This document shows, one piece after another, positions 11,741 to 22,873 of a DNA stretch of 64,000 nt (positions are counted from its first letter, which is position 1; each line of letters begins with the position of its first letter). Where the stretch lies: the NCBI RefSeq assembly GCF_025766255.1, contig NW_026516680.1, positions 62,001 to 126,000 on the forward strand. Direction: 5' to 3'. The DNA is from Zychaea mexicana. Taxonomy: Eukaryota > Mucoromycota > Mucoromycetes > Mucorales > Lichtheimiaceae. Below the pieces are notes generated by a model, which was given only the letters and a program-made list of their open reading frames with translations, ran no database searches and had not been told where the DNA came from. The translations under genes and the position numbers were made by a program.

Positions 11741-12244
11741 TCATCCGACATACTGTTGATGTTGATGCTGTTGCGAATGCATAAAATAGTCATGACTTTC
11801 TCGACGTTGCTCCTCTTCTTCTTGTTGAACAAGCTGTTGCTTTATGAGTTGGAACAGCCGGTGTTTCTCGTTTCGTAATTCCTGCAATCTGACACAAATA
11901 TCCGCTTTCGTCATGCCCCCGGCAACTGTAGGTTCTGGCGACCACGAGTTTGTAGAAGAAACACTACTATTGCTGCTACTGCTACTGCTACTGCTACTGC
12001 TAGCAAGATCAGCCGGTGGTGGTGGCGTGGACGCTCTCATCTTAAAATGGCCATCAATGGGCGGAGACGGTAAACCATTTTGTACAGCAGTTGCAGCGGC
12101 CATGGCAGAAGAGAAAGAATCGGTAGACGATCTGCTTTGACGACGATGTTGTATGGCCTTGCTGATAAGGTGATAATGCGGTGAGCGATCAAAACTGTAG
12201 GTTCTGGGTTCGTCGTATCGTGAACGGGAGTGAAGATCGAACAT
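11741..12244 (-). CDS. small Ser-rich protein with GPS2-like coiled-coil motif
   Basis: Single exon, 167 residues if translation starts at the ATG at 12244. A longer frame opens at 12322, but its extra residues are hydrophobic and atypical. Residues 1-100 are rich in Arg and Ser with a Pro run and a poly-Ser stretch. Residues about 110-150 form a charged amphipathic helix, TKADICVRLQELRNEKHRLF followed by a QLIKQQLVQQ-E-rich tail. The RLQELRNEKHRLFQLIKQ core resembles, from memory, the coiled coil of metazoan GPS2, a subunit of NCoR/SMRT-type corepressor complexes. A corepressor-subunit role is therefore a hypothesis only. The end is Gln/His-rich. Confidence 0.6.
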   Translation of the reverse strand: MFDLHSRSRYDEPRTYSFDRSPHYHLISKAIQHRRQSRSSTDSFSSAMAAATAVQNGLPSPPIDGHFKMRASTPPPPADLASSSSSSSSSSNSSVSSTNSWSPEPTVAGGMTKADICVRLQELRNEKHRLFQLIKQQLVQQEEEEQRRESHDYFMHSQQHQHQQYVG

Positions 12245-13028
12245 TGTCAAATGGGGTAGTATGAGTGAATGAAACAAGGAAAAGAGGCATAGAAAATGCT
12301 TTGGCGGCTCGCACTGCTTCATATAATTGGGCTTAGAATTACCAAAATTGGAAAAGAAGGAAGATGAATTGGTATGGTGGAGGGGTCAAAGGCATATATG
12401 TTGTGCTACCACGACCACAAAAGTCTCCTTTCATTGTTACAGCTTGACTCATTTAAAAAGCTTATTTTGTTTAGCTCTCAAGATGAACGACGAAAGATTA
12501 CGTGTATACAGAAGCCTCAAGAATGATAAAATGCACTCTTGAAAGAAGGAAGTGTGGTGGAATACACCCTAGAATGTTCCACCGCAACAGTTAAATTTGA
12601 CTTGGAACAATATAAAAACCTTTATAGTTATTGAGAGTTAAGGGGGTACTACTTATAAAGAAGCCGTACCGGTCATTCTTTAATGGCTCGTTGTTGTGCC
12701 GTATAATCCGGCCATGTATTCCTTTCGGATGGTTTATCGCTTTTTCCCCTATGGAAAGCATAGCAACAGGTAGTAAAATTCCTTCGTCACTCTACTCAAG
12801 TCCTGAATATGCGCAGTAAATGTAAGCAGAGCTAAAAAAAACAATAAGTGAAACCATACAAGACATCACTCGGGCTATCTAAGTTCACTCTGTATACCAG
12901 GAATACCTCATGTCTTGTTTTACTTCCTTTTATCGTTATCATTGCCAAGTACATGTCCTCGACCCCCGGAAGTCATGACGATCCTGTGGTATACGAAAGT
13001 TGTCGGGTAAGAGGGTTTTAAGGCGTCG
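12245..13028. other. intergenic region, no gene called
   Basis: Contains only short frames without recognisable domains. It begins with the promoter of the small coiled-coil gene and ends at the MITE. Nothing else supported. Confidence 0.5.
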
Positions 13029-13210
13029 TACAGTGGTTCTTCATTTATAATCAACATCAAAGGGGTCTATAAAGTGTTGAAACTACTGAGGATTGACACA
13101 AAACGAGGGTGATTTAAGCAGTGTTCTATGCTTAAAGGGGGTATAGAAAAAAGTTGAAATAACTGAGGGCTTATCTTATTGAGAGTGAAATTAAGCGGGG
13201 AACCACTGTA
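13029..13210. mobile_element. MITE of Tc1/mariner type
   Basis: A 178-bp sequence is flanked on both sides by TA (13029-13030 and 13209-13210). It has terminal inverted repeats CAGTGGTTCTTC (left) and CAGTGGTTCCCC (right, read inward), of which the first nine bases match exactly. TA duplication and short TIRs are the signature of Tc1/mariner-mobilised miniature elements. The interior has no coding capacity. Confidence 0.65.
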
Positions 13211-13984
13211 TTAAAGTTCTGTTGTAAAAATGGTGCAATGGAAATCCACGCTTGAAGTTAGTATATTCCCTTCTATTAAAAGTGGAGGATGTCTTTCATC
13301 TCCCCTTCTATTAGCACGTCGACAACTGCGATATTTTGATCATGTAGCTGTCTTTCACCTTTATTTAACTATGTTACCTATAACTTCATTCGCCAGTTTT
13401 AGAGGACTACCGCTTCGAATTTTGTAAGGGGTCTTAATTTGAGTGATCAAAAATGCCTCCTCAAGCAAAGCAGCTACCGAACGCGAAGCTAAATGTCATG
13501 TCAGAAAAGCAGTTCTTCTTGCTGTCAATTTGAAAAATTCACCATTAATTCTATACAGTAGATTTTTCTCCATGAGCGGAAGAAACTCAGGGTAGACGGC
13601 CAAAATTGAAAACAGACTTTCCAGCCTTTCAGTTTCCTTTGTAGCCACTGCCTGGTGAGTACTTGTTGCAGCTAGAAGATACTAATGTAAGCGTATAAGC
13701 TAAAGTGCTCGATTCAAACCGTCGAGCAGTTGACGGAGTGGATACTGGTTGCTACATTCATTCGCCCACTATAGCCCAGGGTTCGTCATCAAATCCGTAT
13801 TTCACAGTGGAATTTCGATGTGTTGCAGCATCTAGCTCATCAACCTAAAAGTGCAGACAATGAGACTAGTCAATCACATGTGTCCCATACAACTTTACTT
13901 GAAGCTGATACTCACAGTTATTCTTGGTAGGTATCCAATTGTCCTTTTTTGCTTTTACAATAAACGTTTTTCGATACTCCAGAG
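13211..13984. other. intergenic region, no gene called
   Basis: AT-rich sequence between the MITE and the dispersed repeat. Short frames only. Nothing supported. Confidence 0.45.
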
Positions 13985-14745
13985 ACAACGGAGTTTCGGA
14001 AGCTTAAGCATGCTATCAACAACATTGGTACAGTATTCAGTATGGAGAGTAAACATGATAATCAAAAAATCTTATGAAGTGGGTGTCTCCTTCTTCAGAT
14101 CCAGTATGTAAAAAAATGTATTCAGTGACTAAAATACAGATATCTGAATATCTGATCGAACTACTCGTGACGAAGTCTGGATTGTACAGTAGTGTGCTTC
14201 GTCATACACGTCCAAATATACAAGGGACAATATCATGCTCAGTATTATGAGATGGTTACTGAATACAAGAAGGATAAGTGTGATAGCGTTATGTTTGCTT
14301 GCGCACCATAAAATATGTAAGCATTTTCAGTCAAATTGTACATATACAGTTAAAGAATTCTTTATTGTCCTGTAGTGTAGTGTAGTATAGTATACTATTT
14401 AAGCGTGTGATAAGATGAAATTCAGTAAGTACGTACAGTAATGTTCTAAAAACTTCATTGTCGATGGCCCTCATTGGTGATATGTGCAACAAACAGAATA
14501 GGTTAGCATGATCTCTTCTTTCTCTTCTGCTTCCTGCTCTTTTTTCAGTTTTTTTCTGGTCCTGCTCTTTTTTTTTTTGAAGTATGAATGGGGAAAGGGA
14601 AATAAGGAATGGCACACACGGTCCTCGGTTCGGCTGATAATGACCGTAAACTTGGAATGGCGGTCGGTTTCAAATCCGATAGTTGCATTGTGTAGGGTGT
14701 CAAATACATCATCAAGCTGGCCTTGGAGTTGTATACGTTTTCTTG
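13985..14745 (+). repeat. dispersed repeat, copy 1 (same family as the 33.8-36.9 kb inverted-repeat arms)
   Basis: The sequence is clearly homologous, with scattered indels, to the outer 760 bp of the left arm at 33.83-34.56 kb and to the complementary right arm. Shared landmarks include ctcgtgacgaagtctg, gaatacaagaaggataag and atggccctcattggtgat. On the minus strand both copies keep a short open stretch containing QLDDVFDTLHNATI (copy 1) or QLDVVFDTLHNATI (arms), so the repeat may descend from a coding exon or from a transposon gene. Similarity ends near 14745, so this copy is truncated relative to the 1.2-kb arms. No transposase was recognised. Confidence 0.75.
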
Positions 14746-14849
14746 ATGTCTTCAGTAACAAAACCCTTATCAATAATCCTTTTTTTCAGATTGTAAATAA
14801 AAGTGCTGCCTAAAGCACTCATACACTACATGCTGTGGCTCTTAACTTT

Positions 14850-15608
14850 TCACGGGAGTCTTCGATAAAATGGGGTGGACATCAGGGTTTTGGGCACTGT
14901 AGTCGTGTCCTCGACTGTTGCAGAAGAAAGTGAAAGATCGACATGCACAGCTGCTGTGGAATCACCCACGCTAGCAACCGGCACAGAGCGAGCGAGTGCA
15001 GAAGTGTATGCCACAGACGGTCGAACAGGTGTCGTCCGGACCTCATGAGAAGAACGTCTGAGCACAAGTCGTCGCGATGCGTCCTCAACTACACTTACTC
15101 CACGCGAAACTGGGGAACCACTCCACTACTTCTTTACCAGTTTCCAGTACTCGCGTTCTACCAACACATCCATCGGATCAAAACACAAACGGAATTCTGG
15201 CCGAGGATCAGATATGTCGATAGGCAGACGACTGATCACATGTTTGCGAACCTCGTTGTCGATTTCACGATCTAGGCCATTCAAACTCCCCAAGGGATCC
15301 GGTTGTTGCAGTCCTTCATACGGAAAATGATAGCGCTGGCTCACGTTCACAAATGCAGAAGTAGGTTGCGTTGGCGACAATGGCGGCAACGGCGGCGGAA
15401 GCAGACCTTACAACGTACAGAAGCGACGGATCGAGGTGCGCACCAAAGTGCAACACTCAGCACAGGCGACAAAGGCCAGAAGGGCAATGATGACAAGGAA
15501 AAATAGCAGGATTCGGTTGGCATGCCAAAGGTGATTGGCAGCGGCCAAAGCGAGAACGCATAGGTAAAAGAGAGTCACTCGGGCGACAGGAACCAGGAGA
15601 ATGTGCAT
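14850..15608 (-). pseudogene. membrane protein gene interrupted by two in-frame stops (unrecognised family)
   Basis: Three open stretches (15408-15608, 15126-15389 and up to 15125-14850) lie in exactly the same frame, separated by single TAA (15408-15410) and TAG (15126-15128) codons. From ATG 15608 the first part holds two hydrophobic segments, around VTLFYLCVLALAAA and ILLFFLVIIALLAF. The middle part is soluble with IDNEVRKHVISRLPIDISDP, and the last part is Ser/Thr/Val-rich. I found no GT-AG intron that removes the first stop while keeping the frame. It therefore reads as a decayed or mis-spliced host gene. An alternative is several small genes, which is less likely given the shared frame. 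The family is not recognised. Confidence 0.45.
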
Positions 15609-18261
15609 AGCGACAGTAAGAAATTAATAAGAAGCTGGTGAAGTTGGTTTTGTCAGGCAACGTCATATGTGTGCTGCCTGCGCAGTCAACTGAACTCCCG
15701 CTATAATGTGCGCGTGCGCGATACATAAGCATGATCCCTTTCTACGGCTTTAACGAAAGCGTATTCAAAGCAAACATCACTGCATCAAAGTTGTTAAAAG
15801 CTTCATTTTCGAATAAAAATGCTTTGTTTGCTGTTGCTGTCATTATTGGTAGAGAATATAGCAAAAATCAGCGAACGTCGTCCACCATCATTATTACTTT
15901 TCCCTTCGCCTACATAATCTCCCAATGCTTGGGTGTTAAAGTGTGGTCTGATGTCAAGAAAGTATTGTACGTCGGTAAAAGTAGTTGAACCATGTATGTA
16001 CATACAAGAGACATGGGCTTTGTGTTCCCTATTCAAATAACATGATTGCAAAAAACGAAAAGATATTTGAGCGCATATACGTCGGCAGATGATGTTCTGT
16101 GATGACTGGAGCTAATTGTTCCTTTTAAATCTTCATAAATACTTGGTAAAGTGCTCTTTATACTCCAAGGCTGTTATGTACAAAATAAAAAAGACAGAGC
16201 AGCGCAAATCGTGATTGAGCCGTAAGGACGACGACACTGAAGCTTCTATGTCACTTCTTTTATATGTAAAATAACTAAAAACCCGCCAATTAAGAATGCT
16301 AGGGCCTCACATGTCAATTTTATGGTGTTTAATCATGCTATTTCGGCTGCATCAGATAATAACAAAACTGCTGGGATACTCTGATGACTTCAGGAATTAC
16401 TGCGTCCCATGCACTCTGAAATGCCTCTTTTTAAAAACGGCGAAAAGCAGCCAATTGGCCTTTCGTTAAACGTTGTCCTGAGGGATCATGTTTCCAAAAA
16501 ACATATGAACAAACTTATTAAAGCATTATCGGCATAAAAACTTGCTAACAATCAAAGCATTGAAAGTTGTATCCGTATCAGTAAAAGTCGACCTTGATCA
16601 ATTACTAGAAATAATGAAAGAGGAAAGAATGGTAAGTCGGGCTGCGGAAATAAATGGCCTTTTGGATTTAAATCACTTATCCGTTTTAAAAAGGAAGCTT
16701 GCATAGAGGGATTTCGTTTGTGAAGAGGCTTGCTAACACAATTCCAAGAAGAATTTGAGTACAAAATCAAAAAGTTACAAGAGATACCGGCACGAGTTCT
16801 TGTCTTCGATGATAGGCCGTACGATAATGCTCTAGCACTCAAACGCAAACTTTTAAGTTTTCAAGACAAAGAACGTAACTGCATAGGCTGGCTCCCGGCT
16901 ATTTACAATGCCCACAACCACTCGAACTCAAAATCTACTTATCACCTCTTGCGGCATCTTTTCCACTACACTCTCTAACAAAGCTCCTTTCAAAACGATC
17001 TTAATAGCCACTACGATTCTCTCTGTCTGGACTGTACACCCGAAGCATGTGTCGTAAAATGAACCTTTATGACCCAACGCTATGGCTGCACAAGTCATCC
17101 AATCTGTTCAGAGTATCAACGACGAACTTCATCTATAGTCAGCACCTAATTATCTCACTTGTTCTTGCTTATCATTTGAAAGAAGTAGTTAAGAAAATAC
17201 TGTCATTGCTACTTGGTCCAGCCTGTTGCCTTTTTTGCCCCTTCACCGCCGAGCCTGATTCTAATACCGTCTTTTCAGCCCTCTATAATTTAAGGATGGT
17301 TGAAAAACGCACCAACAATCATCATTAGCAATTACAAGGTACTTCGGCGTGTGTAAATATGGGTCCTGTGCTTGGACATTTCTTTATCAAGACACATCCT
17401 GGTGTTACACTGATACCAATCCTCAGGAAGAAGTTGTCACTGTATGGATCACGTAATTCACATAATCTACTCATCCAATGCATTCACCCGGGCTGACTTT
17501 TTACTCACGTACCTTATATCACCTAACCCTCATTTCAACCAATAAAATTTAAAGGGGTCGCTGTAATACAAACGCATATATGCAGATAGATGAAAAAAGC
17601 AAAATACAATACTTTTATAACGCTTCAAATATTCTTCTATCCGGTAGAATGCAACATGCAGGGATTTTACTGAAAAAAATAAGCTTTTCCAAGTGTATGT
17701 AGTATAGTTACAGCTGTAGCTGCAAAAACAAGACGTTAAAATGTCTTGCAGGGTTGAAGAATGTCGGTAGAATGCGAAGCATCTGCCTATACGCACCTTT
17801 CAACCAACCAACAGCCATTTTAAAAGAGTATCTTAGCCACAGTTCGCAATAGCATTCTATTTCACTTAGCCGCAAGCATGCATGTTTGAGTGCGAATACA
17901 TATAATAGAACTGCCAGCTTTCGAAATAGCTACCCGTAAGTTGTGGTCAAATGGGGGTTCTTCTATGGAAGGAAGAAACACTGGCTAAACTGCTAACAGC
18001 GAGAAGGTACTCTCACTTGTCGGTTTTGCTCGAAGTTTCCGGCGAGTATTTTCTTAGTTTGAAATTTGATTTGATATGCGTCGTATCATCTGCAACCAAT
18101 GGAGTCTAATAAATATTCACGCTGCTTATCCAACTTGTTTTGCTCATCTCTAGAGTGCTTTTGTAAGCCACTGCAATTTTTGGCGGTTGTGTCCTCTGTT
18201 ATGCCGTAATACGTAGCGGCTCTATCTTTGAAAGCAACATGATGTGATTCTTTTATTTGTT
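15609..18261. other. intergenic/decayed region, no gene called
   Basis: 2.6 kb of AT-rich DNA with only short frames. Those at 16730-16978 and 17047-17328 (+) have protein-like composition but match nothing I recognise and carry stops between them. They may be scraps of an old transposon. The stretch ends where the duplicated monooxygenase segment begins. Confidence 0.4.
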
Positions 18262-18703
18262 AAAGAAAGGAACACTGTTGTATGAGAATAGAAGGAGCAG
18301 TTTCTCCTTCCTTCTGTGTTTTTTTGGTTTTAATTTTAAATATTATCGCGTCGCGCACCGTACATCTGGGGCACTCATCCTCGTTTCAAAGGCATGCTCA
18401 TGTATGTTCCGTAATATTTATGTTTTTATCTACACGATATTTATTGAGGTCGATTGGACTGGCTGTACGGGTTGACAGTTGAATGAGAATGTCACCAACA
18501 ACACACACACCGATACGTGATATCTTTGACGTCTGAGTCGGGGGAAGGAAATGATTAAATGAGTAGTCCAAAAGCGCATCTTTGCTGGATGGCCCTTCGT
18601 TCAGAATAGTGCTCCTTGATTTACTGCTGCATATGTCCAGCGCGGCTATTTTTTATTATCTACTTGCAATGAGCAAGAATTAAGCTTCTATCGTCTACCA
18701 TCA

Positions 18704-20097
18704 CTAGCTTTTAAAATCAACAGCCTTGGCTACCGCACTGATAAACGCTCGAGAACCATGCATCATATGAACAGCTTGATGTGACTCCGCAACCGCTTTT
18801 CGGCCTCTGGGCAGCATCTCCTTATAACACTCGTCATACACTTCCTCCAATGTCCTTACACCTTTGTAGGCGCTTGCAAGCTTCAAACCCAACAAAGCCG
18901 AATCTTGAATAGCATGATTTGCACCTACAAGATCCAAGTTACTCAGCTTGCTCCAACAAACAACACATAATTCATTATACTCCATATGTAAAAGAAGTAA
19001 GACTGACCTTCTCCACGAAATTGTGTCATTTTATGCACAGCATCACCTACTAGTATAACTGGACCAGCAGGTAATGTGTCCATTTTTATATGAGGGGATC
19101 GTTCCTTGATTTGCAAAGGCACCACCCTGGTATCGTCTGGTGATTCTAAAACCAGTCGGCGCAGCAACCCTTGAGATCCAGCCTTGTGTACCCATGACTT
19201 GGCTTGCCGGAGCCTTTCGTGATTCGACTCATAGCTTGGTTCGTTTTCATCAATACAGGAAATACTCCACAACATTTCGTACGGCTTGTCTCGGGTGCGG
19301 TCGATGTCAAGCAATGATACAAACAGGCAAGTCGAATGCTCAGCATCCTCGCTACTGCTGGCAGCACTCAGTATATGCGATGGCGATAAAGTTTGCTCTA
19401 TTTCCCTGCGCAAATCAGTATCGATCCAGTAGCTTCCGTTCAAAATACGAATTGCGTCCGTCGTAATTGTTGTCTTGTCAAAATCCTCGGCGCCGATCAA
19501 TTGACGGCACACTTGTGAATTGATGCCATCAGCGCCAACCAGTATGCTGCCTTGTTCCACCGTACCGTCCGTGAACGTGACCTGTACACTTCTTCCTTCC
19601 TCGTCTACTGTGTAGTAGTCAATGCGCTTGCTCCATGCAACATCGATGCCTTCCAAAAGCCAGCTACGAAATCGTTCGCGGTTGACTCGGAATACGTCGT
19701 TATTAGAATCCGCAGGAATCGCGACAACGCGCTCACCAGAGTTGCCATCTACAAGTCCAAGGTCGGCACGTCGGGGATGTTCTCGATCGACGGCTGCGGT
19801 TTCACCAAGCGTGGCATATTTGACTGGATCCATACCGGATTTCAATGCTGGAAGACAGAAATGGATACTGAGAGAATAACCCTGAGTTCGGTTGCCCGGT
19901 GAAGGGTCTCGTTCAAAAACTTTGTAAGGAACACCCTGATACTTCAGCACATTGGCCAGAGCGAGTCCAGCCAGGCCACCACCGGCGATGAGCACTTTTT
20001 TACTGTCGTCAATTGAAGAGGGTTGAAAGGGGCAGTGAAATGAAGAAAGAGGCATCATTGTACGAGGTTTTGTTGATGTTGGATAAATAACTACCAA
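18704..20097 (-). CDS. FAD-dependent monooxygenase (group A), copy A
   Basis: Two exons, 19008-20097 and 18704-18924, give 436 residues from ATG 20097. A TATATATA at 20105-20112 lies too close upstream for that start, so the MM pair at 20058 (423 residues) may be used. The Rossmann motif KKVLIAGGGLAGLALANVL binds FAD; GSILVGADGINSQV and GPVILVGDAVHKMTQFRGEG are the DG and GD motifs of the PHBH / salicylate-hydroxylase-like flavoprotein family. Splicing joins GEG directly to ANHAIQDSALLG, the canonical continuation. These enzymes use NAD(P)H and O2 to hydroxylate or epoxidise small aromatic or isoprenoid substrates. The substrate here is unknown. A near-identical paralogue lies at 37270-38674. 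No signal peptide or membrane anchor seen. Confidence 0.93.
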
Positions 20098-20104
20098 AAG
20101 GCTG

Positions 20105-20112
20105 TATATATA
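20105..20112 (-). promoter_or_regulatory. candidate TATA box of monooxygenase copy A
   Basis: TATATATA lies 8-15 bases upstream of the first ATG (20097) and about 47-54 bases upstream of the MM pair at 20058. A normal TATA-to-start distance of about 30 bases would place the transcript start between the two ATGs and favour the downstream one. The site is conserved in copy B. Confidence 0.45.
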
Positions 20113-21318
20113 GATTAGTCTTCGGCCAGGGTTCCTCCGAAAGTTCTACTTGGCTCATCTGAAGGTACTTTTTGGGTCTATGTGACACAACCTTGTAAGC
20201 CCCACTGGTTATTATGCAACTTGTTTTATGTACATGCAGTGGACTTGTGTACAATGAAAGTATCCTTATACTGTATATTTCAAAAAGGAACGACCCTCTT
20301 TAGTATAATCCCTTTTTTCTTTCCTCTTTCAGGCTTATGCCTTTGCGCGTGTTACACATCATGCCCTTTACAAGATAAGCTTCTATTTCTATAAGGAAGA
20401 CGTCATCATTGACATTGTGTTGTTGCTCACTGTGAGTACATAGAGAGGTAGCTATTTATATCTATGTATCACCAACCTGAGTTTTCCATTCTAAGTGAGC
20501 TATGACAACAATGTGATGATTTGAACGATTTTGCTGCCAGCAATTGTAGCTCTTTGCTGCTATCTAACATGTACTAATTCCCTACAGTTTTTGGTTTTTA
20601 GGGCACTTGTATCCTATCGAACTTTTGAGACTATTATGCTAACTTGAAAAGAAGATGGATCTAACATGGGCCCTGACAAATATCGAACGATGGTCTGTTG
20701 TCAATCTATATATCCTGTTTAAGCCCAAAGTAACGCGATTTGAGGTATTGGAAAGTTTTGCACTATCATCGCCCTAATCTCAACATCATCAGCCGCTGTT
20801 CGAATCCGTGGAAGTCTTTGGAGACACGCCAGCCAGACTTTTAAGTGATGACTATCTGAAAAGCTCGATTTATATCCAGCCACGTGACATAGGTATTCTG
20901 GCGCCGTCACTCGATCTTGTTCATCTCCAAGCTAGCAGCAAACTTGCTTGAACGACTGGAATCATGCTTTGCTGTGATAATGCCCGAAGCTACACTCTCT
21001 ACAAGAACTATCGATCCCTAGTTGAGCAAAGCGACTTTGGCTACGACGATTTTGATTATATCAAACCCCATCATCATGAACTGGTGTGCTTGGTGCATGT
21101 TAGCAGCTATAATTTCTTGACTGTAACTCAATCGGATCCGCAACTCTGCTGCAAAGCACAACGACTACTGGTACTCCAACGATAGCACCAGCATCAACAC
21201 AATTTCAGCATCATGAGTGCCGATAATCATAATAGGATTGTGCGCATTCCGCTTACATGAGGACCTAGGTGGTCCAGCGATCTCCGTTCTGGATATGCTG
21301 TAAAAAGCCAGAAACACT

Positions 21319-21830
21319 TTGGGACGTGTAGAAGAAATCAATCAGACGATCGAGATGACAAGTGTCCGCCGATATTCGGATCAAAGTCCTTTGACAGGAA
21401 TCGAGCTACCACACTTTTCCATCGTGGAGTTCGCTGCCATCGATTTTACTGATATGATAAGGCTCGCCGAATTTCTCAGTATCAACGAAGATACGATACA
21501 AGTATCGTTAAAGGACCGACCAATGGGATGGTGGATGCTATCAGCGCGATTTCTAGGCTTCGTCGACTTGGTATCGAAGCACATAAGCTATCAATATAAA
21601 CTCCTTTGGTTTTGATGATGGTAGAGAGCTCAAGAAAAATATCCAGGGCGTGTCAGTTTACGAGCTGTTTGCACGTTGTTTCCCGAGCTGGAAGAGGCGG
21701 ATTTGAAAGGACTACAAATCTCGGACCATGAGCTTAAGCCACCTTTCCGTGTTACGTATACTTGCAATTGATGCCTACTTTGTTGACCAGGGACGCGATG
21801 CTTTTTGTAATCCAAGTCCGTATCATAAAT
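21319..21830 (+). pseudogene. leucine-rich-repeat (F-box-like) gene fragment, copy A
   Basis: Broken frames contain recognisable LRR-style pieces: SRLRRLGIEAHKLS, then VSVYELFARCFPELEEADLK with GLQISDHELK, then LSVLRILAIDA. They sit in different frames with stops between. The same pieces occur in the second duplicate at 39850-40360 with different damage. Spacing resembles the LRR half of F-box/LRR proteins such as the intact gene at 41.6 kb, so an F-box/LRR relative is inferred. Confidence 0.4.
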
Positions 21831-22607
21831 GATGGGCCTTGCCGAAGCTCGTGATAATAGCTTGGTTGCGACAAATTTAGCACTGGGTCCCGTTTATGCT
21901 TTTTACACTAGCTATCAATGTTGTTGAGGTAGCAATTCTTTCATGTACCTCAGCAAATATATTACTCATGTCGATCCTTTTGTTCTGTAAAATATTAAAA
22001 AACACAAAGACCGCGTATCACTACTACGTTCCTTCGTCTCTTTCGTTCGTTCTCCTTACATTATTATCTTCCATACTCTCAAAGTTTATTAATACCATCA
22101 TATAAGCATGCTTCAAACATCAGACTACTGGAAAAATTGGAACTTAACAATGGAACGCGCGCACACCATCTATTGCGTTTGTGACGGATGAAAGATCAGC
22201 AAATTTCTGCTATATATGGAAGAAAACATTCTTTAGACTGTCTTCCAAAACAAAAGAAACCAGAAGAAAAGGCGTCCAAAATAAATTGGAGCTACTACTG
22301 TTAGTAATATACATTACCATGACTATGACCCATTATGATATCAACGAAACGCTATTTACAACTAGTGTCAACTCTAAAAGAAGAGTTTACAAATATGACG
22401 AAGCAGTTTAAAAGTCTACCCAAGAAGAAACAAAACGGTGAAGGCTTTTTCAAATCGCCATGACAGTCTGTCTTCAAGTGGCCTTTGCTGACTTTGTACA
22501 CGTGCTCGTGGGATTGTAGGACAATGACCACTTGCAGCAGTATAACGGGCAAACTTGTCAACTTTGTTTTCAAACTGTCACGATTGTTCCTGGTGACTTC
22601 CTTGTTT

Positions 22608-22873
22608 ACAGTCATTTCAGAAAGTAAAAGTCGCTGATTTTGAGTTTGATGTCGTGCAAAAAAATTGCGTGTTCAACAATGATGTCGACTGTTTCAAAAA
22701 ACAAAGTTGTGCTCACGTGTCATGAGCTTCATTTATGTTTACTTGTCGCTTATTAATTGCCCAATAAAATTTCTCGGCATGAATTGTTGTTATAAAAAAG
22801 GGGACGAATTTCTGTGTCCGTTTTACTCTCTTCTTCCTAATTACAATCTATTTTACAGACATTGACACTGAGT
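22608..22873. other. leader of the Tc1-like element
   Basis: AT-rich sequence immediately after the duplication breakpoint. It contains a TATA-like tataaaaaag near 22790 upstream of the transposase start. I could not define a terminal inverted repeat. Confidence 0.3.

Larger units (their letters stand above)
18262..22607 (+). repeat. segmental duplication, copy A (monooxygenase + LRR pseudogene)
   Basis: This segment aligns along its length with 36857-41141 in the same orientation. Similarity begins at aacactgttgt (18270 versus 36858) and stops abruptly after cttccttgtttac (about 22607 versus 41139). Divergence is uneven. The 5' flank of the monooxygenase gene (about 20104-20990 versus 38680-39567) looks identical base for base, whereas both outer parts show many substitutions and indels. 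Unrelated mobile DNA directly follows copy A; the F-box/LRR gene follows copy B. Confidence 0.9.

Noticed and set aside
20790..20815. tRNA B-box-like gttcgaatcc in both duplicates (20797 and 39377)
   Set aside because: No A box, acceptor stem or anticodon arm could be found around it.
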